Source of the DNA: Candidatus Nitrosymbiomonas proteolyticus
GTDB taxonomy: Bacteria > Armatimonadota > Fimbriimonadia > Fimbriimonadales > Fimbriimonadaceae
NCBI GenBank assembly: GCA_017347465.1
Contig: AP021858.1
Span: forward strand, 806,001 to 870,000
Direction of reading: 5' to 3'
DNA: 64,000 nucleotides
Shown here: in pieces, positions 53,994-61,433 of the stretch
Position numbering within the stretch: position 1 is the stretch's first letter
Layout of the letters: each line of letters begins with the position of its first letter
Translations under genes and position numbers: made by a program
Notes under the pieces: model-generated
Seen by the model: the letters and a program-made list of their open reading frames with translations, nothing else
What the model was told of the DNA's origin: nothing
Database searches by the model: none

Positions 53994-54461
53994 ATGCGGC
54001 GAACGCGCAGCGTGATCCATATGGTCGCCATGCTCGTGCTCTTGGCGGGATTCGTTCCCACGAGCGTGATCGCTTCGCTGTTCAACACCAGTTGCAAAAT
54101 GGATTGCTGCGTCGGGAAGTCGACGCACGAGGCGGCCGATCCGGTCTGCGTCAAAGGTTGCGAGACGGAGAAAGGGCACAAGTCTAAGCCAGCTCAGTCG
54201 ATTAAAGAGTCCCAATCAGACGACTGCAAATGCAGCATCAGTTCAGTTCCGGGCACGCCGCAGCCGGACATCGCAGCAACGGTTGCCTCTAGTTTTCAAA
54301 TCTCTAAGGTCGTTGCCGACCTTCCTGTTGAAAGGAAGGGCATTCTCGCATTCTTAGAGCCTGAATCAGAGCCTGGAATCTTCGGAACGGATTCCGGTCC
54401 GCCGACCTTCGGGCCCAACTACGTCTCCCTTGGGCGCGCGCCTCCTGTGCATCTTGCGTAA
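53994..54461 (+). CDS. Exported Cys-rich protein of unknown function
   Basis: 155 residues from ATG 53994 (GTG 53991 and ATG 53961 are alternatives; TATAAT at 53981-53986 lies 7 bases before the ATG, arguing for this leaderless start). The N-terminal hydrophobic stretch (IHMVAMLVLLAGFVPTSVIA) is a signal anchor; then three Cys clusters, SCKMDCCVG, VCVKGCETE and DCKCSIS, about eight cysteines in 50 residues. The C-terminal half is Pro/Gly-rich. Cys clusters in this setting imply thiol-metal binding. I do not recognise the family. First gene of the rightward island operon. Confidence 0.7.
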   Translation: MRRTRSVIHMVAMLVLLAGFVPTSVIASLFNTSCKMDCCVGKSTHEAADPVCVKGCETEKGHKSKPAQSIKESQSDDCKCSISSVPGTPQPDIAATVASSFQISKVVADLPVERKGILAFLEPESEPGIFGTDSGPPTFGPNYVSLGRAPPVHLA

Positions 54462-54532
54462 CCCCCGCTCGACACTCCGTCGCGTGGGATTCGTCGTAGA
54501 CGCAAGTCCCTTACCAAAGCACAGGAAAATCA

Positions 54533-56218
54533 ATGATTCAAACTCTCATCGTCTTCACGGCGATGGCGCTTGGCCAAACTCCGGCACTCAAATGCCCGGT
54601 CATGGGCAGCGCCGTCGCCCCATCGTCGCCGGTCGTGGAATACAACGGCTCGCGATTTCAGTTCTGCTGCGCAGGCTGTGACGCCAACTTCGCCAAGTCT
54701 CCGGAAGCGTTTCTGAAGACTCAGCGATCTGCAAAGAACACGGTTGGAGTCTTTCTGTTCGATCCGGTCAGCCGATTGCGGCTGGATGCGGACAAAGCCA
54801 AGGCAACGGCCGACTTTGATTCGGTCCGCTATCCCTTCCAGTCGGAAGAGAACAAGGCGGCATTCTTGGCAAACCCCAAGAAGTTCGCTGCCGTGCCCGC
54901 GAAGGAGGCTCTCTATTGCCCGGTTGGCAAGGAGGCCGTCCCTTCCTATTCCAAGGCAAGCGACTACGTTGACCACGACGGGGTGCGCTGGTACATGTGT
55001 TGCGCCGGATGCGGCGGGCCCTTCGAGAAGGACCCCAAGAAGTATCTCTTCGCGGGAATCGAGAAGAACATTCAAGTCGCCAAAGCGATCAAGCACGACG
55101 CTTCGCATCACCCTGTGACCTCTGACGTCAAGGTCGTCACCAAGGTGCAGTTCGGCAAATACGAAGCCGTCCTTCGCGTTCCAGAGGAAGGTCTGTACGC
55201 TCAGGAAGAGATCGATGTGGAGTTCCGCGTCGTCGACACGACGGCTAAGGACCCGGTGGAAGACGGCTTCAAGGGGGTGGGGGCAATCGAAGCGACCGCC
55301 GTCATGACGATGCCGAGCATGGCGGGGATGCCCGAAGCCAAGCCCGAAGTGCACCGTGAAGGCGTACCCGGCGACTACGGCGTCGTTCTGTTCTTTCCCC
55401 ACGGCGGAGATTACAAGATTGCCCTGACGCTGAACATTCCGGGCCAAGGCAAACATGACATCGCGTTTCTAGTGGACGTGAAAGACGAGCGCCCAGCCAA
55501 CGTCGCCAAGCCACAGCCCTTTCAACTCAAGGTTGTCGATTGGCCCGTTCATGCAATGGCTGGCCAACCGAGCAACCTGAAGTTGCGAGTCGTCGACACG
55601 AAGACCGGAAAGGTTCAGAGCGCATTCGATGTCGCTCATGAGAAGCAGTTCCATCTCTTGCTTGCCAGCAAGGACCTCAACTGGTTCCTTCACGAACACC
55701 CCGAAATGGCAAGAGATGGCACGTGGTCAATTCCGATCACGTTTCCCGCTGGAGGGGATTACTGGGTGTACGGCGACGTTGCTCCTAGCGGCAAAGGATC
55801 ACGGGTCCTCATCGCGAAGGTCAGCGTCCACGGCGACAAGCCGACGTGGGATACCAAGTTGAATCTCACGACCACTGCAGCCGACGGCGGTCTTAAGGGG
55901 GAGCTTGTGACTCGCGACATCCAGGTCGGTCGAAAGACCACCTTGATGGTCAAGCTCACTGACGAGAAGACCGGCCAGGCTGCTGGGGATACCGTCAAGT
56001 GGCTCGGAGCGGCAGGTCACATGATGATCTTCCACCAAGACGGTCAGACGGTCGTGCACAGCCACCCTGCCGAAGACGAGGAGAGTGAAGCTCAGGTGAA
56101 GCAAGGCATGGTCCACTTCACGGGCCGGTTCCCCAAGCCTGGACTCTACAAAGTTTACGCCCAGTTCGATTGGCGCGGCGCGGTTCGGACGCTCGGCTTC
56201 GCCATCGAGGTGAAGTGA
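54533..56218 (+). CDS. Exported multi-YHS-domain metal-binding protein
   Basis: 561 residues, ATG with AGGAAA upstream. A signal-like N-terminus (IQTLIVFTAMALGQ) is followed by three YHS-type units: LKCPVMGSAV with FCCAGC (1), a degenerate unit without Cys, FDPVSRLRLD then ENKAAFLANPKKFA (2), and LYCPVGKEAV with YMCCAGC (3). YHS domains bind copper in CopA-like partners. The remaining 350 residues are beta-rich FixH/YtkA-like domains (TAVMTMPSMAGMPEA, LLASKDLNWFLHEHPEMA, GAAGHMMIFHQDG) full of His and Met. This suggests periplasmic buffering or delivery of copper. Confidence 0.8.
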   Translation: MIQTLIVFTAMALGQTPALKCPVMGSAVAPSSPVVEYNGSRFQFCCAGCDANFAKSPEAFLKTQRSAKNTVGVFLFDPVSRLRLDADKAKATADFDSVRYPFQSEENKAAFLANPKKFAAVPAKEALYCPVGKEAVPSYSKASDYVDHDGVRWYMCCAGCGGPFEKDPKKYLFAGIEKNIQVAKAIKHDASHHPVTSDVKVVTKVQFGKYEAVLRVPEEGLYAQEEIDVEFRVVDTTAKDPVEDGFKGVGAIEATAVMTMPSMAGMPEAKPEVHREGVPGDYGVVLFFPHGGDYKIALTLNIPGQGKHDIAFLVDVKDERPANVAKPQPFQLKVVDWPVHAMAGQPSNLKLRVVDTKTGKVQSAFDVAHEKQFHLLLASKDLNWFLHEHPEMARDGTWSIPITFPAGGDYWVYGDVAPSGKGSRVLIAKVSVHGDKPTWDTKLNLTTTAADGGLKGELVTRDIQVGRKTTLMVKLTDEKTGQAAGDTVKWLGAAGHMMIFHQDGQTVVHSHPAEDEESEAQVKQGMVHFTGRFPKPGLYKVYAQFDWRGAVRTLGFAIEVK

Positions 56219-56370
56219 TGCAGACCCTAGGATCAAACGCACTCATCACGGCCGGCGTCGGCGTTTACGCCTGGTTGGTTCTTCGCCGCCTAGGCGTAGG
56301 CCATCCGGACAGCAAGCCAGACTGTGGTTGCGGCTCCGGGAAAGCTTGCAAAGGCAAGGTGCAATCATGA
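56218..56370 (+). CDS. Small single-pass membrane protein with Cys tail
   Basis: 50 residues; its ATG overlaps the upstream TGA. One membrane helix (NALITAGVGVYAWLVLRRL) precedes a short tail with Cys-x-Cys and one more Cys (PDCGCGSGKACKGK). The layout matches FeoB-associated Cys-rich membrane peptides, but no feoB is present; here it probably binds metal at the membrane for the cupredoxin or copper proteins around it. The next gene overlaps its stop (ATGA). Confidence 0.7.
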   Translation: MQTLGSNALITAGVGVYAWLVLRRLGVGHPDSKPDCGCGSGKACKGKVQS

Positions 56371-56726
56371 GAGCCCCTCAAGCCTTTCTGCTTGCAGCCT
56401 TCGCCACCGCTGTCGCGGCCGGTTGCAAGTCCGAACCAGTTGCGGCATCAACAACCGAAGGCGTCCAACGCGCAACCATCACGATCGATGGAGGCAAGTA
56501 CACACCGAACCTCATCACGGTCCAGCGTGGCAAGCCCGTGGCACTGACATTCAAGGGCGGCCAAGAGCTTGGCTGCGGAGGCACGGTTGTCTTCAAATCC
56601 CTCAACCAATCGAAGGAGGTCGAATCCGGCAAGTCCGTGACTTTCACCTTTACGCCCGACAAGGCCGGTGAGATCCCGTTCACCTGCGGCATGGACATGT
56701 ACGACGGCAAGGTCGTCGTCAAGTGA
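56367..56726 (+). CDS. Cupredoxin-domain lipoprotein
   Basis: 119 residues, ATGA overlap with the upstream gene. The lipobox VAAGCKSE suggests a lipoprotein. The cupredoxin fold of the EfeO/CopA-associated type is clear: RATITIDGGKYTPNLITVQR, QELGCGGTVVF and GEIPFTCGMDMYDGKVVV, where C-x-x-x-V-V-F and C-G-M-D-M are the probable copper ligands of this family. It likely carries copper in the periplasm between the YHS protein and the outer membrane. Confidence 0.85.
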   Translation: MRAPQAFLLAAFATAVAAGCKSEPVAASTTEGVQRATITIDGGKYTPNLITVQRGKPVALTFKGGQELGCGGTVVFKSLNQSKEVESGKSVTFTFTPDKAGEIPFTCGMDMYDGKVVVK

Positions 56727-56746
56727 ATCCTCAAGGAAACAGAACT

Positions 56747-57232
56747 ATGAACATCATCAACACAATCTCGAAGTCCCTCGCCCTGTTCGCCGTCATCGGC
56801 ACACTCGGCCTCGCTCCGATCGCTTCGGCGCACGAAGGCGACTGCCCTTACTGCAAGATGAAGCTGGTCCAAAACACCAAAGAACAGGACAACGAAGTCG
56901 TTCTGAAAACGGGCAACAAGCGCATCGAGTATCGGTGCATGTACTGCGTCATCAAGGACCAGGGCCGATACAAGGGCGATCTCGTCGTTTACGCTCCGAG
57001 CGAGAAGGTAGGCGAGCCGGTCGTCCTCAAGCGCACGGGCGGCAAGTGGGCCGCTCCCGAAGGCGCGGTCTTCCTCAACACCTTCAAGAAGCACGCCGAT
57101 TGCGCCGCGTTGTCCCGAGCGTTTTCGAGCAAGGCCGCCTTTGATGCCTATGTTGCGAAGCATAAAGTCGAAGGCGCAAAGGCGCTTACGTTTGCCGAGT
57201 TCGCAGAAGCGGTAACCAAGCCAGCCAAGTGA
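56747..57232 (+). CDS. Periplasmic CxxC/RCxxC module protein (NosL-like)
   Basis: 161 residues, ATG 56747 with AAGGAAAC upstream; a GTG at 56723 is an alternative. A signal peptide (SLALFAVIGTLGLAPIASA) is followed by Cys33 and Cys36 in DCPYCKM, Cys64 and Cys67 in YRCMYCVI, and Cys119 before ALSRAF. The same pattern, with the same spacing style, makes up the C-terminal domain of the next protein. The first cysteine pair with Met recalls the NosL copper-site style, but the whole module is not one I can name. It overlaps the next gene by 4 bases. Confidence 0.7.
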   Translation: MNIINTISKSLALFAVIGTLGLAPIASAHEGDCPYCKMKLVQNTKEQDNEVVLKTGNKRIEYRCMYCVIKDQGRYKGDLVVYAPSEKVGEPVVLKRTGGKWAAPEGAVFLNTFKKHADCAALSRAFSSKAAFDAYVAKHKVEGAKALTFAEFAEAVTKPAK

Positions 57233-58794
57233 AAACTATGAAAGCCATCACCCTACTTGGCATCACAGCCATAGCCTCGCTCGGCTTGGCGCAAGATCAT
57301 TCCGGTCATCAAATGGCCGGAATGAAAAAGCAGACTGAGCTTCCAGCCATGCCGAGAGACATGCCCGCATGGCTTGCTGCACCCGGCGCAGACCACCTCT
57401 TCTACAAAGCAGCGCCCTACAACTGGGCGATCAATCGAATTCCCAAGTTCGCGAAGGACATGTACGCAACAGGAGTTGGTCACGCCATGGCCTATGAGGC
57501 TCTCGTGCGAGGTGAGGCTTCTACGCTCGAAACGAAGACCTTCGACACGATCAACTGGGTACTGAAGAACCAGCCAGCTATGCCGGTGGACGAAGGCGCG
57601 ATCTCGCCAACTTTCCTGCGCAAGTACGGCTATCTGGAGAAGGTTTTCGACTGGGCGCATACGCTCCACTTCCAAACGATCGACGTTTTCGCCCATCCAG
57701 GGTGGACCGACGAGCAGAAGGAGAAGGAGATCGAGCGGCTCTGGGCGTTCTACGAAGCTCAGCCGTACGCGATCACGGGGTTGCCCATGAACATGGATTA
57801 CCTCGACAGCTTTTCGTATTCGATGAAGTTCCGCACCGACTACCCAAAGGTGAACGGCCTCTTCTGGGGCTATCACTGGTTGCAGACCGTGAACTACGAC
57901 ATGCTCTACCGCGTTCCGGTCAAGGATCAGGCTCCTCAATACGAAGTGCTTGGCGCGAGATATCACGAGACTGAACTGTACAAGACGGACCGCGATTTCA
58001 TGCCGATGACGGCCGAAATGAGCCCTCGATTCGCAAAGCGATTTCCCCAGATCGCGAACGCTTTCGATAACCTCCACATGCTTCACGACAACGTGAACGA
58101 TATCCTTGCCCAGCCGCAACTCACCGAAGCTCAGAAGCAGGAGCAGGTAAAGATCGCGATCTACCGCGTCCTCGCCACCACTCATATCAGCGAAACGCCG
58201 GGTGAAAGCGAAGGCAAAGAGAACTCACTCCACGACCATCGCCACCCGCCGAGCATGCCAGGAATGGGCTGGATGAAGGGCAGCGAGGACGACATCATGT
58301 GGATGTCGGGAATGGGCTGGATGGACATGAGCGCATGTTCCCACTGCTCGATTCCGATGCCCGAAGGCAACCCTTGGGGCGCGACCGTTTCCGCCGAAGG
58401 ATGGACGATGATGGTGCGATGCCTCATGTGCGCCCGAGACATGGCGGGGGAGACGCCGGGCCGCGCCATCATTCGAGCCGCAACCAACGACCCGAACCGT
58501 TTGCTCGTGCTCATCTCCGATGAAGAGGGCAATTGGACCTCGAACATCGACGGCATCGTGTTCTTGGAGAAGTACGGCGAGCATCCCGAATGCTCTGGCT
58601 GGTCTCGCGCGTTCACTACGCTTGCCGCGCTTGAGAAGTATGTTTCGGAAAACCCGGAGTACAAGGATACGAAACCGCTGAACCTCGCGGAATGGGCTGC
58701 ACTCAATCACGGCACCCCCGATACATATCGCAAGATCGACAAGCCCAACCCTTACAAGCCCGGACCTCCGCCCGCGAAAGGAGGAGGTCGATGA
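57229..58794 (+). CDS. Exported protein with His/Met-rich linker and C-terminal CxxC/RCxxC module
   Basis: 521 residues, ATG 57229 within a 4-base overlap. After a signal peptide (ITLLGITAIASLGLAQ) comes a His/Met-rich strip (HSGHQMAGMKK). The helical body (about 30-320) has many Trp and Tyr residues (YGYLEKVFDWAHTLHFQTID) and no recognised family. A Met/His/Gly-rich hinge (HDHRHPPSMPGMGWMKG, then MWMSGMGWMDMSA) leads to the C-terminal module with Cys370/373, Cys398/401 and Cys455 before GWSRAF, paralogous to the protein just upstream. The metal-ligand-rich hinge supports a copper role. Confidence 0.75.
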   Translation: MKTMKAITLLGITAIASLGLAQDHSGHQMAGMKKQTELPAMPRDMPAWLAAPGADHLFYKAAPYNWAINRIPKFAKDMYATGVGHAMAYEALVRGEASTLETKTFDTINWVLKNQPAMPVDEGAISPTFLRKYGYLEKVFDWAHTLHFQTIDVFAHPGWTDEQKEKEIERLWAFYEAQPYAITGLPMNMDYLDSFSYSMKFRTDYPKVNGLFWGYHWLQTVNYDMLYRVPVKDQAPQYEVLGARYHETELYKTDRDFMPMTAEMSPRFAKRFPQIANAFDNLHMLHDNVNDILAQPQLTEAQKQEQVKIAIYRVLATTHISETPGESEGKENSLHDHRHPPSMPGMGWMKGSEDDIMWMSGMGWMDMSACSHCSIPMPEGNPWGATVSAEGWTMMVRCLMCARDMAGETPGRAIIRAATNDPNRLLVLISDEEGNWTSNIDGIVFLEKYGEHPECSGWSRAFTTLAALEKYVSENPEYKDTKPLNLAEWAALNHGTPDTYRKIDKPNPYKPGPPPAKGGGR

Positions 58795-59555
58795 GACGAC
58801 TTCTGCTCATCTCAGGGCTCCTTCTCAGTTCGCTCGCGTTCGCCAGCGACCACAACAACATTGAAGCAGGACGCCCGCTCCGCTTCGACGACGCTTACTC
58901 CATCGCCTTTCGCGAGCGCGCATTCGAGTTTGGCTTGTCGCTGGATACGTTTCGGCGGCGCGGACCCACCTACGGAAACAAGACCGAGTTCAAATACGGC
59001 TTGGCCAAGAACCAAGACATTTCCGTCGCATTCGAGCCCACGTATTCAAGCTCTGAGCGAAGGGGCGATATCGGAAACGTCGAAATCGGCTACTTCAACG
59101 GACTTCGCCGCGAGATCGACAACTCGCCCGCACTTGCTTACCGAGTGGACGTCGGCCTTCCGACCGGGCGCGGCGCGAAGGGGCTCGATCTTCGGTTCCG
59201 TGGAATCGCGACGAAAGCGCTGGGTCAGTACGACAAGGTTCACCTCAATCTCGATCTGAACATGAACACCAACCCGGGCCCGGGCGAGCGTCGTCACACC
59301 GTAGGCGCAGTTCTGGGCTATTCCAAGCCATTGGGCTACCCGCGCCGTTTCGATCAGACCCTGGTAGCCGATTTCGCCATCCAGCAAAGCAAGAATGAAG
59401 GTGATGGCTTCGTAGGGTCGGTCGGCCTCGGATTGCGTCGTCAAGTTAGTCCCCGAGCCGTGTTCGACATCGGGATTACCTCCGACATCTTCTCGACGAA
59501 GGGGGCAGAGCGAAGCCCAGTCCGCTTTGCCATCGGCTACTCGGTTAGTTTTTAG
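58791..59555 (+). CDS. Outer-membrane beta-barrel protein, transporter-like
   Basis: 254 residues, ATG 58791 overlapping the upstream stop, with GGAGGAGG just before. A signal peptide (LLLISGLLLSSLAFAS) is followed by about ten amphipathic strands (FEFGLSLDTFRRRGPTYGNK, FKYGLAKNQDISVAFEPTY, FVGSVGLGLRRQVS) and a C-terminal aromatic residue (GYSVSF), typical of Omp85-assembled barrels. It resembles the metal- or phenol-related outer-membrane 'transporter' family; the substrate is unknown. Last gene of the rightward operon. Confidence 0.75.
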   Translation: MRRLLLISGLLLSSLAFASDHNNIEAGRPLRFDDAYSIAFRERAFEFGLSLDTFRRRGPTYGNKTEFKYGLAKNQDISVAFEPTYSSSERRGDIGNVEIGYFNGLRREIDNSPALAYRVDVGLPTGRGAKGLDLRFRGIATKALGQYDKVHLNLDLNMNTNPGPGERRHTVGAVLGYSKPLGYPRRFDQTLVADFAIQQSKNEGDGFVGSVGLGLRRQVSPRAVFDIGITSDIFSTKGAERSPVRFAIGYSVSF

Positions 59556-59564
59556 TCAACGGGG

Positions 59565-59583
59565 TGGGCACTTTTTGTGCCCA
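59565..59583 (+). terminator. Hairpin between convergent operons
   Basis: TGGGCAC and GTGCCCA form a perfect seven-pair stem with a TTTTT loop. There is no T-run after it, so it is probably a weak or bidirectional terminator between the barrel gene and the TlpA gene. Confidence 0.5.
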
Positions 59584-59650
59584 TCTCCATCTTAGATTCG
59601 AGGGAAGTCGTCTTTCGCATCCGCGCTATTCGTACCAAGCAGTTAGGAAG

Positions 59651-60301
59651 CTACTTGGGCAAGTTGGCAGAGATGCCAGCTTCGAGGGTCTTTTCAGTCT
59701 GCTTTCCCGTCCATTGCGCGATGATCTGGCCGTCCCTTACTAAGAACATGGCGGGAATGTTCTTGACGCCCCATTTCTGCCAGGTTCTCTGATCGTCGTG
59801 GAGGACGGGGTTGGGGAACTTGTGGCCTTTGAGGAACTTGTCAAGGTTGGGCTGCTTTTCGTCGATGCTGACGCTGAGAATCTCGAAACCCTTCTCCTTG
59901 TAGCGGGCGTGGAGCTTGTCCAGCATGGGCATCATGGCTTTGCAGGGGGCGCACCAGGTGGCCCAGAAATCCACGAGCACGAGCTTGCCTTTCATCGATT
60001 CGGCATCCCAGGTCTTGCCTGTGGTGTCGACTAGAGCGAATTCAGGCACGGGCCGGGGCAATACAGGCGGTACGTATGCATCCGGGTCCTTCTTGAACGC
60101 GGCGATTTCCTTCGTGTTGCAGAAGTAGTACGCGTTGCCTTTGTACATCAGACCCCCGGCTGGTTTTTCGGGGCCATCGTTGGGGCAGAGGAGGCACTTG
60201 GCCTCTTTGGGAAGGTCTTTCTTGGCGATGTCGGTCGGCGTGTCTTGGCCCATCGAGACAAGCGATGCAAAGGCCAGGAGTAGAGTAGCGATTGTTTTCA
60301 C
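59651..60301 (-). CDS. Fusion of YHS-like domain and TlpA/ResA thioredoxin
   Basis: 216 residues, GTG 60301, four bases after the upstream stop. A signal peptide (TIATLLLAFASLVSMGQ) is followed by a short YHS-like unit with Cys36, Cys39 and Cys61 (EAKCLLCPNDG, MYKGNAYYFC, FKKDPDAYVP), then a TlpA-type thioredoxin (about 85-216) with the active-site WCAPC at residues 116-120 and cis-Pro in KNIPAMFLV. It probably reduces or rebuilds disulfides in the Cys-rich periplasmic copper proteins, or delivers copper. Last gene of the leftward operon. Confidence 0.85.
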   Translation of the reverse strand: MKTIATLLLAFASLVSMGQDTPTDIAKKDLPKEAKCLLCPNDGPEKPAGGLMYKGNAYYFCNTKEIAAFKKDPDAYVPPVLPRPVPEFALVDTTGKTWDAESMKGKLVLVDFWATWCAPCKAMMPMLDKLHARYKEKGFEILSVSIDEKQPNLDKFLKGHKFPNPVLHDDQRTWQKWGVKNIPAMFLVRDGQIIAQWTGKQTEKTLEAGISANLPK

Positions 60302-60305
60302 GTGA

Positions 60306-60920
60306 TTAGAATCCCCAGCCGATGGTGATCGCTGGATGCTTGAACCAGATCCACCCGGCTTGAATGAAATAGTTGGATTGCGAATAGGTGACGAGCAGGT
60401 GCGATTTCCTGCCGTCGTTCATGGCGATGGCAGTCCACTCGGGTGAGAAACGGTAACTCGCGCCGAACGGATAGACGAGCTTTTTCTCGAAGCCCGAGTA
60501 GGTGATCGAGAGATATGGCGATAGCTGGGTACCGGGAATCGTCTTGCCGAAGTTGGCGCTGGCGAGTTGATAGCCCTCGGGCGTCCCGATGCGGTCCGAA
60601 CTTGTGTTGAAGAAGATCATCGGTCTCTTCTCGTTCTCGCTCTGAACGACCCACGTCGCCCTCAACCCTAGTTCTTGGACGGCGAAGTTGTACTCCGTTC
60701 CGATCTGGAAGTTGGGCGTAGCGTTGTAGTCGATCGTCAATCGGTGCCGTGGTCGCAGTTGAGGCGTGTCGGCGAATCGATAGGCGATTACCCATCTCTT
60801 GTTGAGGCTTCCCGAACCGAGAAGCTGGCCTTCGCCGGGTCACCCAGTTCACGTTGGGACGCTCGTCTGACAATATGCCAGGACGGGCAGAGCGGCGAAC
60901 AGAACAGCTATTTTCCGCAT
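60306..60920 (-). CDS. Outer-membrane protein with two in-frame TGA codons; candidate selenoprotein
   Basis: A 204-codon frame from ATG 60920 to the TAA at 60308-60306. The start lies in the last 13 bases of the Cys-rich peptide gene, and the N-terminus is a typical signal peptide (MRK then IAVLFAALPVLAYC). Codons 24 (60851-60849) and 27 (60842-60840) are TGA, in the order V-P-T-TGA-T-G-TGA-P-G-E-G, the spacing of CxxC. After them 177 codons stay open: a barrel-like protein (LTIDYNATPNFQIGTEYNF, YLSITYSGF, end ITIGWGF). Because tRNA-Sec is present and a SECIS-like hairpin follows, selenocysteine is possible. Two nonsense mutations in a dying gene, or initiation at TTG 60740, remain possible. 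Confidence 0.6.
60805..60831 (-). promoter_or_regulatory. SECIS-like hairpin after the TGA codons
   Basis: On the minus strand CTTCTC (60824-60819) pairs with GGGAAG (60813-60808) around the loop GGTTC, extended by AGG/CCT. The loop begins 21 bases after the second TGA and 30 after the first, inside the 16-37 window described for bacterial SECIS elements, and it contains the required G and U. A short GC-rich hairpin can occur by chance here. Confidence 0.4.
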
Positions 60921-60994
60921 GGACATCCACAGGTGCAGGTCGAGCCGGGGCATTGCCCAGAGGCGCAGCAGTCGCAATTACAGTTACAGTTCAT
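60908..60994 (-). CDS. 28-residue Cys-rich metallothionein-like peptide
   Basis: Runs from ATG 60994 to TAG 60908 and has 10 cysteines in 28 residues, at positions 3, 5, 7, 9, 10, 15, 20, 22, 24 and 26 (start MNCNCNCDCC, end CTCGCPCGK), mostly C-x-C spacing. AAGGAGA lies about 6 bases before the ATG. It overlaps the arsR stop by 11 bases and the next gene's ATG by 13, so translation is coupled on both sides. This fits a cytoplasmic thiolate cluster peptide that buffers Cu(I) or similar ions. It matches no metallothionein family I can name. Confidence 0.75.
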   Translation of the reverse strand: MNCNCNCDCCASGQCPGSTCTCGCPCGK

Positions 60995-61373
60995 GTTTTT
61001 CTCCTTGATCGAGTTGGTTTGGGCCGAGAACGCAATAGCCGTCTACTCTGATGGCGAGCCTCCTTCTGATCCTTTCCGCGTCGCGCTGGCCGCGTTGGTC
61101 CGCTTTGAGCGCTGCCGCGTAGTGGTTCAAAACGGCTTCAAGTGCGGGCTTTGCGCTCGGCTCGATGCTGTAGTTGATCCACTTGTGCCTCTGTGTGGTG
61201 GAGAGGACTCCCGCCTGACGGAGGGTTTGCAAATGGTTGGAGAGCGTTGATTGACTCATCTCCAGGGCATCGGCAAGCTCACAGACGCAAAGCCCGTTCT
61301 TGAGCAGTGCCGCAAGGATTCGCACACGAGTGGGATCGGCGAGAGCTTTGCCAAACAGGACGACATCGTTCAT
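60984..61373 (-). CDS. ArsR/SmtB-family metal-sensing repressor
   Basis: 129 residues from ATG 61373. A winged helix follows the ArsR pattern: KALADPTRVRILAALLKNG, then the metal-sensing alpha-3 sequence LCVCELADAL (CxC as in ArsR/CadC sensors), then the recognition helix SQSTLSNHLQTLRQAGVL and wing RHKWINYSIE. An extra Cys (GYCVLG) near the C-terminus may complete the metal site. Such proteins release DNA on binding As(III), Cd(II), Cu(I) or similar. It is divergent from copA across a 60-base intergenic region and heads the arsR-peptide-barrel-TlpA transcript. Confidence 0.9.
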   Translation of the reverse strand: MNDVVLFGKALADPTRVRILAALLKNGLCVCELADALEMSQSTLSNHLQTLRQAGVLSTTQRHKWINYSIEPSAKPALEAVLNHYAAALKADQRGQRDAERIRRRLAIRVDGYCVLGPNQLDQGEKHEL

Positions 61374-61433
61374 GGCTTCATACCAGGATACGAGGATATG
61401 ATAGCACAAGTTCCTGCCAGCGTAGAATAGAGC
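61374..61433. promoter_or_regulatory. Divergent arsR/copA promoter and operator region
   Basis: Sixty bases. For copA, TAGAAT (61423-61428) stands 5 bases before the ATG, giving a probably leaderless mRNA. GGATACGA then GGATATGA (about 61386-61401) form an eight-base near-direct repeat with an AT-rich neighbour, a plausible ArsR operator covering both promoters. Confidence 0.5.

Noticed and set aside
60298-60930. A 210-codon minus-strand frame overlapping the TGA-containing gene
   Set aside because: It has no signal or strand pattern and is Arg/Ser/His-rich; the alternative frame has the signal peptide and barrel strands.
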